A stretch of 6,062 bases of DNA from an uncultured Actinomyces sp. (GTDB lineage: Bacteria > Actinomycetota > Actinomycetes > Actinomycetales > Actinomycetaceae): assembly GCA_902773415.1 (NCBI GenBank), contig CACYEE010000076.1, positions 1 to 6,062 of the forward strand, read 5' to 3'. Position 1 is the stretch's first letter, and each line of letters begins with the position of its first letter. Of this stretch, positions 1-6,062 are shown piece by piece. Both the position numbers and the translations under genes were made by a program. The notes beneath the pieces are model-generated. The model was not told the origin of the DNA and ran no database searches. It was given only the letters and a program-made list of their open reading frames with translations.

Positions 1-70
1 CGCCTTGCGTCTGCGTCTCTTGGCGCGGCAGGGCTGCGTGCCGCTGCCTGCCTGTTGCCTGGCCTCGCGG

Positions 71-246
71 CTTCTTTCCTCTTTTCCTTCTCCACTCTTT
101 CTTGTTTCCCTTTCCTTCCTTCCTCTCGCCCGCTTCCACGCCCTGCCTTCCCGCCCTTGCCCTGCCTTCCCCTCCCCGACCTTCTCTTTCCCTGCCGCGC
201 GCTTTCTCGCTCTTCCCTGTTGCCCCGACTTCCCCTCCCGCTCCCC
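71..246 (+). other. C/T-rich, G-poor noncoding tract upstream of the YdcF-type gene
   Basis: By hand count, bases 71-240 are about 51% C, 36% T, 11% G and 2% A. Two uninterrupted 23-base pyrimidine runs occur at 71-93 and 105-127. A 12-base direct repeat, CCCTGCCTTCCC, is at 141-152 and 160-171. All three forward frames stay open here, but only because stop codons need purines; the predicted peptides are low-complexity Pro/Ser/Leu/Phe/Arg and resemble no protein, so I call no gene. If transcribed rightward, the RNA would be C-rich, G-poor and unstructured, which is the known composition of Rho utilisation sites. A terminator for a gene left of the window is therefore one possible role. The homopurine complement could also form unusual DNA structure. 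The rest of 1-401 shows nothing I can name except the promoter-like site at 389-394. Confidence 0.5.
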
Positions 247-388
247 ATGCCACAAGCCGGAGCAGACCAGCCCGGCATGCAACCCGAACCGCACAGCAGC
301 ACACCCCGCTCCAAGTTGCGCCGCAGCAGCCTTCCCATTCCCCGACCCCGGTCTCGCCGCACGAACCTGCCGCTTCCGGGATTGCGCG

Positions 389-394
389 TAGAAT
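389..394 (+). promoter_or_regulatory. Possible -10 element for a leaderless YdcF-type transcript
   Basis: TAGAAT lies exactly 7 bases before the ATG at 402 and matches the TANNNT form of bacterial -10 hexamers. No Shine-Dalgarno sequence precedes this ATG. A start of transcription 7-8 bases after the hexamer would fall on or next to the A of the start codon, giving a leaderless mRNA, which is common in actinobacteria. No good -35 box is seen 16-19 bases upstream. This is an inference from spacing only. Confidence 0.35.
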
Positions 395-401
395 CACGTT
401 C

Positions 402-995
402 ATGGGCATGATCGCCAAACTCATTTTCCGTGCATCGTGCGTGTTGTTCATCGGTTACCTCACGCTGACGACGCTCAGCATTGTGCGCTATGCGGGCGTC
501 GACGAGACACGAAGCGCGGATGTCGCAATCGTGCTCGGTGCGGGCGTCGGCCCAAACGGCCCCTCACCTGTTTTTCGGGAGCGAATCAACCACGCCGTGT
601 CCTTGTACGACGCCGGCGATGTGCGGGCAATCATCATGACTGGCGGAGCGGGTGCCGGCAATGCCCGTTCAGATGCCGATGTCGCCCGCGAATACGCGGA
701 AGCCCACGGGGTTCCGTCAAACGCGATTGCCATCGAAGAAAACTCGACAATCACCGAGGAAAACCTCGAGAACGCCGCACGGCTTATGGACGAACGCGGC
801 TGGGCGACGGCGCTTGTCGTCAGCGATCCGCTGCACATGAAGCGAGCCATGAGCATGGCCCGCGACCTCGGCCTCAAGGCCTGTTCCTCGCCAACCCCAA
901 GTTCCGCCTACCAAAGCTGGCAGACCAAGGCGCCGTTTCTTGCCCGCGAGGAGTTCTTCTACGTCGGTTACCGCCTGGCCCGTCTCCTGCCCTAA
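402..995 (+). CDS. YdcF/SanA-family (DUF218) membrane-anchored protein
   Basis: This is a 197-residue protein of the DUF218 superfamily (YdcF, SanA, ElyC relatives). Members are linked to envelope integrity, but their reaction is mostly unknown. Residues about 4-30 form one hydrophobic segment, so the protein is probably an inner-membrane protein with its domain outside. Family landmarks follow in order: a first beta-strand AIVLGAGV (42-49), FRERINHAVSLY (58-69), IIMTGG (77-82), the acidic motif EENSTITEEN (112-121) and VVSDPLHMKRA (139-149) with its conserved His145. The length is typical of SanA-like proteins. I chose ATG 402 because the transmembrane segment starts right after it and the frame upstream translates into low-complexity sequence. 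ATG 408 is an alternative start. There is no Shine-Dalgarno site; TAGAAT at 389-394 suggests leaderless expression. The gene stands alone, convergent with the oxidase gene to its right. The family call is secure; the cellular role is not. Confidence 0.9.
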   Translation: MGMIAKLIFRASCVLFIGYLTLTTLSIVRYAGVDETRSADVAIVLGAGVGPNGPSPVFRERINHAVSLYDAGDVRAIIMTGGAGAGNARSDADVAREYAEAHGVPSNAIAIEENSTITEENLENAARLMDERGWATALVVSDPLHMKRAMSMARDLGLKACSSPTPSSAYQSWQTKAPFLAREEFFYVGYRLARLLP

Positions 996-1019
996 GCCCG
1001 ACCGCCAGATGCCGCAATG

Positions 1020-1075
1020 GTGTCGCAAAGGGGGACTGTCCCCCATGCGGCACTAGCCTGTCCCCTTTGCGACAC
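1020..1075. repeat. REP-like inverted repeat (element A)
   Basis: Perfect 14-base arms, GTGTCGCAAAGGGG at 1020-1033 and its reverse complement at 1062-1075, enclose 28 bases. A second, shorter hairpin sits inside (GGGGGA 1030-1035, TCCCCC 1039-1044). It can be extended by GCCGCAAT 1011-1018 against ATGCGGC 1045-1051, with a bulged A. The two folds compete for the same G-run. The element begins 25 bases after the stop of the YdcF-type gene, between convergent genes. It lacks a U-run, so it is not a classical terminator, though it could stop transcription or protect 3' ends. Its core, GCCTGTCCCCTTTG at 1056-1069, matches element B at 4880-4893 in 13 of 14 bases. The form suggests an extragenic palindrome of the REP type; mobility by a transposase elsewhere in the genome is an inference. 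Confidence 0.8.
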
Positions 1076-1118
1076 GCCCGGCTTTCGAGCGATGCCACGA
1101 CACAGCGACGAGCGGAGA

Positions 1119-1145
1119 GCCTGCGCGAGCTTGCTCGCGCGAGGC
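1119..1145. repeat. GC-rich hairpin between convergent genes
   Basis: GCGCGAGC at 1123-1130 is followed by TT and its perfect complement at 1133-1140. The stem extends through GCCT 1119-1122 and AGGC 1142-1145 with one bulged G. No T-run follows on either strand, so it is not a canonical terminator. It may help end transcription from either side or be part of a dispersed extragenic repeat. Confidence 0.55.
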
Positions 1146-1166
1146 CGGAGCGAGGAAGCTGCCGCA

Positions 1167-1183
1167 GGCAGGCGATGCCTGCC
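1167..1183. repeat. Short hairpin just downstream of the oxidase stop codon
   Basis: GGCAGGC at 1167-1173 and GCCTGCC at 1177-1183 form a perfect 7-base-pair stem with a 3-base loop. On the minus strand it begins about 27 bases after the TGA of the FAD-linked oxidase. No T-run follows, so intrinsic termination is unproven. RNA 3' end stabilisation is another possibility. Confidence 0.45.
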
Positions 1184-1209
1184 GAACACAGCCCTGGCAC
1201 CGGATCCTG

Positions 1210-4200
1210 TCAGAGAACGGCGCGGCCGCGCAGGAGCAGCTCAGCCAGATGGATGCCGCCGACGCCGGCAAGCTGGTCGGCCTGGGTACGGCAGGAGAAG
1301 CCGTCGGCCAGATACACGGCATCCTCGGGGGCCTCGCGCAGGGCCGGCAGCAGCCGCTTCTCGCCGATCTTGACCGACATCTCGTAATGGCCGGCCTCCA
1401 TGCCGAAGTTTCCGGCCAGGCCGCAACAGCCCGACACCTTCGTCAGCGTCGCGCCGGTGCGGCGGATCAGCTCCTCGTCGGCCTTCCAGCCCATGACCGA
1501 ATAATGATGGCAGTGCGGCTGGGCCACGATGTTGATTCCCGTCAGGTCCGGCAGCGCCAGCTCCTCGCCCGGCCCGACCGGCGCGGGAGCCGAAAGAAGC
1601 TCAGCCAGCGTATACGTCATGTTCTTCACGAGCTTCGTGCGCGGGTCGTCGGGCAGCAGGTCCTCCAGGTCCGAACGCAGCACGGCCGTGCACGAAGGCT
1701 CCACGCCCACGATTGGCACGCCGTTGGCCGCGAACGGGCCAAGCCGGCCCAGCAGACGCTCGAGCTTCTTCTTTGCCGTGCCAAGCTGGCCGGTCGTGAT
1801 CCACGTCAGACCGCAGCAGGTGTCGGATGGCGGCACCAGCACCTCGTAGCCGGCTCGCTGCAACAGCCCGATGGCCGCCCGCGCCCCGCGCGCGTCAAGC
1901 GTATGGGAGAAGGAATCGGCCCACAGGACAACGTAGCGGTGCCCGGCCAGCATCGGCGCAGGCTCGCGCGAGGCCTCGGGAGCGACGCCGGAGGACACGT
2001 CCCGTGCCGCCCCGGAATCCCCGGAACCGCCCGCAACCGCGGGCGTGCCCGGCACCGCATCCTCGCGCACCGCGTCGCGCACCGCGTCGCGCTTCGCGTC
2101 GACCTGCACGACCGAGGCCCCGATGCCGCCGGAGCCGGGCGCCTCGGGACTGCCCCACCCCTCGATGCCCGGGCGCACATCCTCGGTCGAGCCGGCGTCA
2201 CGGAACTCGTCGAACCTCGACAGGACCTTCGTGGCGAACTTCGGCGAGGTGCGGCGCGGGTCGAGGCCCGCCGCCATGAACGCGAGGCGGCGCGCCGGCC
2301 CGACCTTCATGAAGGCGTTTGCGGCCGCGGCAACCAGCGGAACTTTCGTCGCCATGCGCGCGAGAACCGGTAGATTCCCGAGCGTGTAGTGCGTGCGCGG
2401 GCGAATCTTGCCCTTGTAGGCGCGGTAGAGGGTCTCCGAACGGTAGCGGGCCACGTCGATGCCGGTCGGGCAGTCGGCCGAGCAGGCTTTGCAGGCCAGG
2501 CACAGGTCCAGGGATTCGAGCACCTCGGGGGCGTCCCAGGAGTCGAACAGCTCTCCGCGCACGAGTTCCTCGAGCACGCGCACGCGCCCGCGGGTCGCGT
2601 CCTTCTCGTCGCGCGAGGCGTCGTAGGACGGGCAGAGGAAGAAGCCTTGGCCGAAGCGGTCGGCGCGGCAGTTGCCGACGCCGGTGCACCGGTGAACGGC
2701 GCGGGTCATGTCCCCGCCGTCCTCATGGAAATGGAAGCCGCCGGCATGGGGGACAGGCTTGGCGTAGGGGCGGCGCAGATGCTCGTCGATGGCGTCGGGT
2801 TCCACGAGCACGCCGGGGTTGAGAATCCCCTTCGGGTCGAACAGGGCCTTGGCCTGCGCAAAGGCCTCGATGATCTCGGCCGGGTACATGCGCGGCATAA
2901 GCTCGCTTCGGCAGCGCCCGTCGCCGTGCTCGCCCGAAAGCGAGCCGCCGTACCTGGCGACGAGATCCGCGCCGGCCTCCATGAAGGAGCGGTAGGAGGG
3001 GATGCCGGCGGCGGAATCGAGCGGGAAGTCGATGCGGATGTGGACGCAGCCGTCGCCAAAGTGGCCGTACATGAGGCCGTCGAGGCCGTGGGCGTCGAGC
3101 AGGGCGCGCAGGTCGCGCAGGTAGGCACCGAGCTTTTCGGGCGGGACGGCCGAATCCTCCCAGCCGGGCCAGGCCTGGTGGTCGGCGGCGGTGCGCCCTC
3201 CCAGGCCGGCGCCGTCGGCTCGGATGCGCCACAGCTCGGTGGCGTCCGGGCCGGCTTCGCAGATGCGCACCGCGTCGGTGTTCGCGGCGGCGGCGAGGGC
3301 CTCGGCGCGGGCCAGGACGGCGGCGGCGTCCTCCCCGTCGCGCGCCCCGATTTCGATGAAGAGCCAGCCGGCGCCTTCGGGCAGCGCGGGCACCGAGCCT
3401 TTGTGGCGGCGCACGACGTCGACAAGCACGTCGTTCATGCCTTCGACGGCAAGCGGCTCGTGCTTCAGGATTTCGGGGACGTCGTCGGCGGCGGCGGCCA
3501 TCGATTCGTAGCCGAGCACGACGAGGGCGGGCGAGGCGGGCACGGGCACGAGGCGCACGGTCGCCTCGAGGATGATGGCGAGGGTGCCTTCGGAGCCAAC
3601 GAGGAACTTGGCGAGGTCGCGCCCGTTTTCGGGCAGGAGATGCTCGAGGGCGTAGCCGGAGACCTGGCGCTTGAAGGTACCCATGCGGGTGCGGATGGCG
3701 GCGAGGTGGGCGTCGGCGAAGGCGTCGAGGCCGTCGATCTGGGCGGTGCCGTCGGCGGTGTCGATGATGCGGCCGTCGGCGAGAAGAACTGTGAGGGAGA
3801 TTACGTTGTCGCTGGTGCGGCCGTAGGCGACGGCGTGGGCGCCGCAGGCGTTGTTGCCGATCATGCCGCCGAAGGTGGCGCGGTTCTGGGTGGAGGGGTC
3901 GGGGCCGAATCGCAGGCCGTGGGGCGCGGCGGTCTTCTGAAGCTCGCTCATGACGACGCCGGGCTGGACGCGGGCGGTGCGCGTTTCCGGGTCGATTTCG
4001 AGGATGCGGTTCATGTGCCGGGAAAAGTCGAGGACGATGCCGGGGCCGATGGCGTTGCCGGCGATGGAGGTTCCGGCTCCGCGCGAGGTGAGGGGCACGC
4101 CGGTTTCGCGGGCGACGGCGAGCGCGGCTTCGACATCGGCGGCGTCGCGCGGGAACACGACGGCTTGCGGGAGGATCCGGTAGAGGGAGGCGTCGGTGGA

Positions 4201-4305
4201 GTATTCGGCGCGGCGGCGCGAGGAGGAGTCGACCTCGCCCTTGACCCGGGCTGCGAGGAGTTCGAGGAGTTCGGGCGTCCCGGCGTTGGCGGAGAGGTTG
4301 GTCAT
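1210..4305 (-). CDS. FAD-binding and iron-sulfur D-lactate dehydrogenase/YdiJ-type 2-hydroxyacid oxidase
   Basis: A 1031-residue flavoprotein that likely oxidises a D-2-hydroxyacid to the 2-oxoacid and passes electrons through Fe-S clusters to a quinone or other acceptor. The FAD-binding (FAD_binding_4/PCMH) domain spans about 45-255, with SRGAGTSIAGNA (74-85), GMIGNNACGAHAVAYGRTSDN (147-167) and VGSEGT (236-241). The FAD-oxidase C-terminal domain spans about 260-503, with GHFGDGCVHIRI (414-425) and SGEHGDGRCRSE (457-468). The Fe-S ligand pattern is C540, C546, C558 and C602-x2-C605-x2-C608-x3-C612-P. Two CCG domains follow, around C830-C831, C872, C932 and C960-C961. Length fits E. coli YdiJ (about 1018). 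A Gly/Ala/Asp-rich insert (703-784) separates the Fe-S and CCG parts. The start at 4305 has a good ribosome binding site; the open frame further upstream runs through hairpins and does not resemble protein. Substrate is uncertain: D-lactate, D-2-hydroxyglutarate and glycolate are all possible within the family. The domain assignment is firm. Confidence 0.93.
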   Translation of the reverse strand: MTNLSANAGTPELLELLAARVKGEVDSSSRRRAEYSTDASLYRILPQAVVFPRDAADVEAALAVARETGVPLTSRGAGTSIAGNAIGPGIVLDFSRHMNRILEIDPETRTARVQPGVVMSELQKTAAPHGLRFGPDPSTQNRATFGGMIGNNACGAHAVAYGRTSDNVISLTVLLADGRIIDTADGTAQIDGLDAFADAHLAAIRTRMGTFKRQVSGYALEHLLPENGRDLAKFLVGSEGTLAIILEATVRLVPVPASPALVVLGYESMAAAADDVPEILKHEPLAVEGMNDVLVDVVRRHKGSVPALPEGAGWLFIEIGARDGEDAAAVLARAEALAAAANTDAVRICEAGPDATELWRIRADGAGLGGRTAADHQAWPGWEDSAVPPEKLGAYLRDLRALLDAHGLDGLMYGHFGDGCVHIRIDFPLDSAAGIPSYRSFMEAGADLVARYGGSLSGEHGDGRCRSELMPRMYPAEIIEAFAQAKALFDPKGILNPGVLVEPDAIDEHLRRPYAKPVPHAGGFHFHEDGGDMTRAVHRCTGVGNCRADRFGQGFFLCPSYDASRDEKDATRGRVRVLEELVRGELFDSWDAPEVLESLDLCLACKACSADCPTGIDVARYRSETLYRAYKGKIRPRTHYTLGNLPVLARMATKVPLVAAAANAFMKVGPARRLAFMAAGLDPRRTSPKFATKVLSRFDEFRDAGSTEDVRPGIEGWGSPEAPGSGGIGASVVQVDAKRDAVRDAVREDAVPGTPAVAGGSGDSGAARDVSSGVAPEASREPAPMLAGHRYVVLWADSFSHTLDARGARAAIGLLQRAGYEVLVPPSDTCCGLTWITTGQLGTAKKKLERLLGRLGPFAANGVPIVGVEPSCTAVLRSDLEDLLPDDPRTKLVKNMTYTLAELLSAPAPVGPGEELALPDLTGINIVAQPHCHHYSVMGWKADEELIRRTGATLTKVSGCCGLAGNFGMEAGHYEMSVKIGEKRLLPALREAPEDAVYLADGFSCRTQADQLAGVGGIHLAELLLRGRAVL
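2067..2102 (-). repeat. 12-base tandem repeat inside the oxidase linker
   Basis: GCACCGCGTCGC occurs twice perfectly (2067-2078 and 2079-2090), then a diverged third unit reaches about 2102. A related 15-base stretch lies just to the left (2052-2066). On the coding strand this gives the peptide DAKRDAVRDAVREDAV, residues 736-751, with a four-residue charged period. It lies in the middle of a low-complexity linker and keeps the reading frame, as expected of an in-frame slippage expansion. Confidence 0.7.
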
Positions 4306-4309
4306 GGCG

Positions 4310-4318
4310 CTTCCTTCC
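4310..4318 (-). promoter_or_regulatory. Ribosome binding site of the FAD-linked oxidase
   Basis: Read on the minus strand, GGAAGGAAG ends 4 bases before the ATG at 4305, and its AAGG core ends 7 bases before it. This purine-rich site fixes the start at 4305 rather than at any of the upstream in-frame starts. Confidence 0.75.
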
Positions 4319-4334
4319 GTGTGAGGCTTGCGGG

Positions 4335-4367
4335 CCTCCGGTTTGGGGACGGGCCCCAAACGGGAGG
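4335..4367. repeat. Leader hairpin 1 of a tandem pair (element C)
   Basis: GTTTGGGG 4341-4348 and CCCCAAAC 4354-4361 form a perfect 8-base-pair stem with the loop ACGGG. After one G-G mismatch, the stem continues with CCTCC 4335-4339 paired to GGAGG 4363-4367. It lies about 30 bases upstream of the oxidase start codon, so it would be in the mRNA leader if transcription begins further up. No T-run follows on the minus strand. It could be an extragenic palindrome, an mRNA-stability element or part of an attenuator. Confidence 0.75.
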
Positions 4368-4370
4368 AAT

Positions 4371-4401
4371 CTCTAGTTTGGGGACGGGCCCCAAACGAGA
4401 G
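4371..4401. repeat. Leader hairpin 2 of a tandem pair (element C)
   Basis: This is the same 21-base inner palindrome as hairpin 1 (GTTTGGGG 4376-4383, loop ACGGG, CCCCAAAC 4389-4396), exactly 35 bases further on. After one mismatch its outer stem is CTCT 4371-4374 with AGAG 4398-4401. These outer arms differ from those of hairpin 1 but still pair, so structure rather than sequence appears to be kept. Confidence 0.75.
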
Positions 4402-4407
4402 GCCCAG

Positions 4408-4430
4408 CGGGCACGCGACTATTGTGCCCG
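4408..4430. promoter_or_regulatory. 23-base inverted repeat upstream of the oxidase, possible operator
   Basis: CGGGCAC at 4408-4414 and GTGCCCG at 4424-4430 are perfect 7-base arms separated by 9 bases. The centre contains a weak -10-like CACAAT on the minus strand. Size and symmetry are compatible with a dimeric regulator binding about 100 bases upstream of the oxidase start codon. No regulator gene is in the window, and chance occurrence in high-GC DNA is possible. Confidence 0.3.
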
Positions 4431-4704
4431 TCCGGCAGGCGGGACGCCACCGGCCTCTGGAATCCGGGTGCCAGATGAGCCAAATCGGCCGGAACAGACG
4501 ATCCTCAAAAGAATACGGTGGCAGGCGCGGCGAAAGGTTCGACGGTGCCGAGCGGACGACGCCGGACGGGGCCCTCCGCGGACTGGACATTGACAGCATG
4601 AGCGACGCCGGCACAGTGCCGAGGCAAAGCCCCTGCACCGCGCCCGTCGGCTGCTGCGGGATGGACGCCCGGGCGTGCAGTTTTGTCCGTTGCCGCGAAA
4701 TCCC

Positions 4705-4785
4705 GTGGCACAACCAGGAGCAGACCGCGCAAACTGGCAACCTGTCGTGCATACGGGAACATTCCGCTCCGACTTGTGCCACAAG
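4705..4785. repeat. Imperfect long inverted repeat with 9-base perfect ends
   Basis: GTGGCACAA at 4705-4713 is the reverse complement of TTGTGCCAC at 4774-4782. Aligning 23 bases inward on each side gives about 17 matches, including a shared GGAGC. The right arm also holds a local palindrome, CTTGTG-C-CACAAG (4773-4785). A related sequence, GCCACAAGCCGGAGCAGACC, occurs at 249-268 upstream of the YdcF-type gene. This may be a decayed dispersed repeat; its function is unknown. Confidence 0.4.
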
Positions 4786-4864
4786 CGGGCCAGCACTGCC
4801 GATGCCGAGAGCGCCCGGACCGGACCCGCCATGACCGCACCACAGATACGCAATACCCCGCAGG

Positions 4865-4901
4865 GCACGTATCAATGGTGCCTGACCCCTTTGATACGTG
4901 C
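4865..4901. repeat. REP-like inverted repeat (element B)
   Basis: Perfect 11-base arms, GCACGTATCAA at 4865-4875 and TTGATACGTGC at 4891-4901, enclose 15 bases. The core GCCTGACCCCTTTG (4880-4893) matches element A at 1056-1069 with one difference, while the outer arms are unrelated in sequence. It lies 26 bases beyond the T-run of the pyruvate phosphate dikinase terminator and lacks a T-run of its own. Confidence 0.75.
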
Positions 4902-4927
4902 AACACCTCACAACGGGCACGGCAAGC

Positions 4928-4963
4928 AAAAAGGCGGGCCACCGGAAAACCCGGCAGCCCGCC
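4928..4963 (-). terminator. Intrinsic terminator of pyruvate phosphate dikinase gene
   Basis: On the minus strand, GGCGGGC (4963-4957) pairs perfectly with GCCCGCC (4939-4933). Two G-T wobble pairs and a CCGG/CCGG inner stem follow, closed by a GTTTT loop. Five Ts (4932-4928) come straight after the stem. The hairpin starts 39 bases after the TGA at 5003-5005, which is ideal placement, and it separates this gene transcriptionally from the oxidase. Confidence 0.92.
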
Positions 4964-5002
4964 CGTCGAATCAGCGTCCGATGTTCAACCTCACGCGCAC
5001 GG

Positions 5003-6062
<1,060 letters not shown>

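Larger units (their letters stand above)
4402..4864. other. Intergenic region without a supported gene
   Basis: Frames are open here on both strands, but this reflects high GC content; their translations are rich in Arg, Pro, Cys and Gly and contain no recognisable domain. The stretch holds two inverted repeats, listed separately at 4408-4430 and 4705-4785. The promoter of the oxidase should be in or near this region on the minus strand. TATTCT (from 4516 down to 4511) and CACAAT (from 4426 down to 4421) are weak -10 candidates, neither with a convincing -35 box. Confidence 0.5.

Noticed and set aside
102..401. Upstream extension of the YdcF-type gene to the TTG at 102
   Set aside because: The added 100 residues are Pro/Ser/Leu low complexity encoded by the pyrimidine tract. 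The natural N-terminal membrane segment begins right after ATG 402.
5..411. Overlapping open frames in the C/T-rich tract
   Set aside because: All three frames are open because pyrimidine-rich DNA rarely forms stop codons. The peptides are low-complexity and have no ribosome binding site worth noting.
2052..2102. Short repeats considered as a CRISPR array
   Set aside because: The units are 12 bases, in tandem without spacers, and encode an in-frame DAVR peptide repeat in the oxidase linker.
1249..2373. Open frame of 374 codons on the plus strand opposite the oxidase C-terminus
   Set aside because: It is an antisense shadow of the CCG-domain coding sequence, rich in Arg, Gly and His, and resembles no protein family.
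2389..4593. Long open frame of 734 codons on the plus strand opposite the oxidase
   Set aside because: It mirrors the high-GC codon pattern of the real minus-strand gene. Its translation is Gly/Ala/Val/Asp/Glu-rich without domains, and the minus strand has clear catalytic and Fe-S motifs.
4590..4618. Perfect TTGACA on the plus strand as a promoter -35 box
   Set aside because: The hexamer 16-17 bases downstream is poor (CACAGT), and no plus-strand gene follows before the end of the window.
4328..4834. Possible small gene or decayed gene in the spacer between oxidase and ppdK
   Set aside because: No frame shows conserved motifs or a convincing start site, and the candidate reads through two hairpins. 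Nothing supports a gene remnant.
4306..4929. N-terminal extension of the oxidase reading frame by 208 codons
   Set aside because: It would begin inside the ppdK terminator T-run and translate through element B and both leader hairpins into Arg/Pro/Cys/Gly-rich sequence. The ATG at 4305 has a good ribosome binding site and directly precedes the conserved FAD domain.

Overview
The window is high-GC bacterial DNA with three protein genes and unusually busy intergenic DNA. Codon use (third positions almost all G or C), a single-chain FAD plus iron-sulfur oxidase and an actinobacterial-looking pyruvate phosphate dikinase suggest an anaerobic or microaerobic high-GC actinobacterium, possibly of the Coriobacteriia. 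That placement is an inference; no rRNA or tRNA is present to confirm it.

Layout, left to right. Positions 1-401 hold no supported gene. Most of this stretch is a C/T-rich, G-poor tract (about 71-246), followed by a possible promoter directly next to the first gene. Positions 402-995 (+) encode a 197-residue membrane-anchored YdcF/SanA-type (DUF218) protein. Positions 996-1209 separate two convergent genes and contain a long REP-like inverted repeat plus two GC-rich hairpins. Positions 1210-4305 (-) encode a complete 1031-residue FAD-linked oxidase of the D-lactate dehydrogenase/YdiJ type, with two iron-sulfur cluster motifs and two CCG domains in one chain. Positions 4306-5002 are a 697-base spacer. 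It carries two tandem hairpins in the leader of the oxidase, several other inverted repeats, a second REP-like element and the intrinsic terminator of the next gene. Positions 5003-6062 (-) are the C-terminal 352 residues of pyruvate phosphate dikinase; the gene continues past the right edge.

The two minus-strand enzymes could be linked metabolically: a 2-hydroxyacid oxidase can yield pyruvate or another 2-oxoacid, and pyruvate phosphate dikinase interconverts pyruvate and phosphoenolpyruvate. They are not one operon, because a strong terminator and about 700 bases lie between them. The YdcF-type gene is divergently placed relative to these two and has no obvious functional tie to them.

I see no defence system, CRISPR array, prophage, transposase gene or biosynthetic cluster. 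The most interesting material is noncoding: three kinds of palindromic element that share a GGGGAC/GTCCCC-like core but have different stem arms, a C-rich tract resembling a Rho loading region, and a gene start that looks leaderless.
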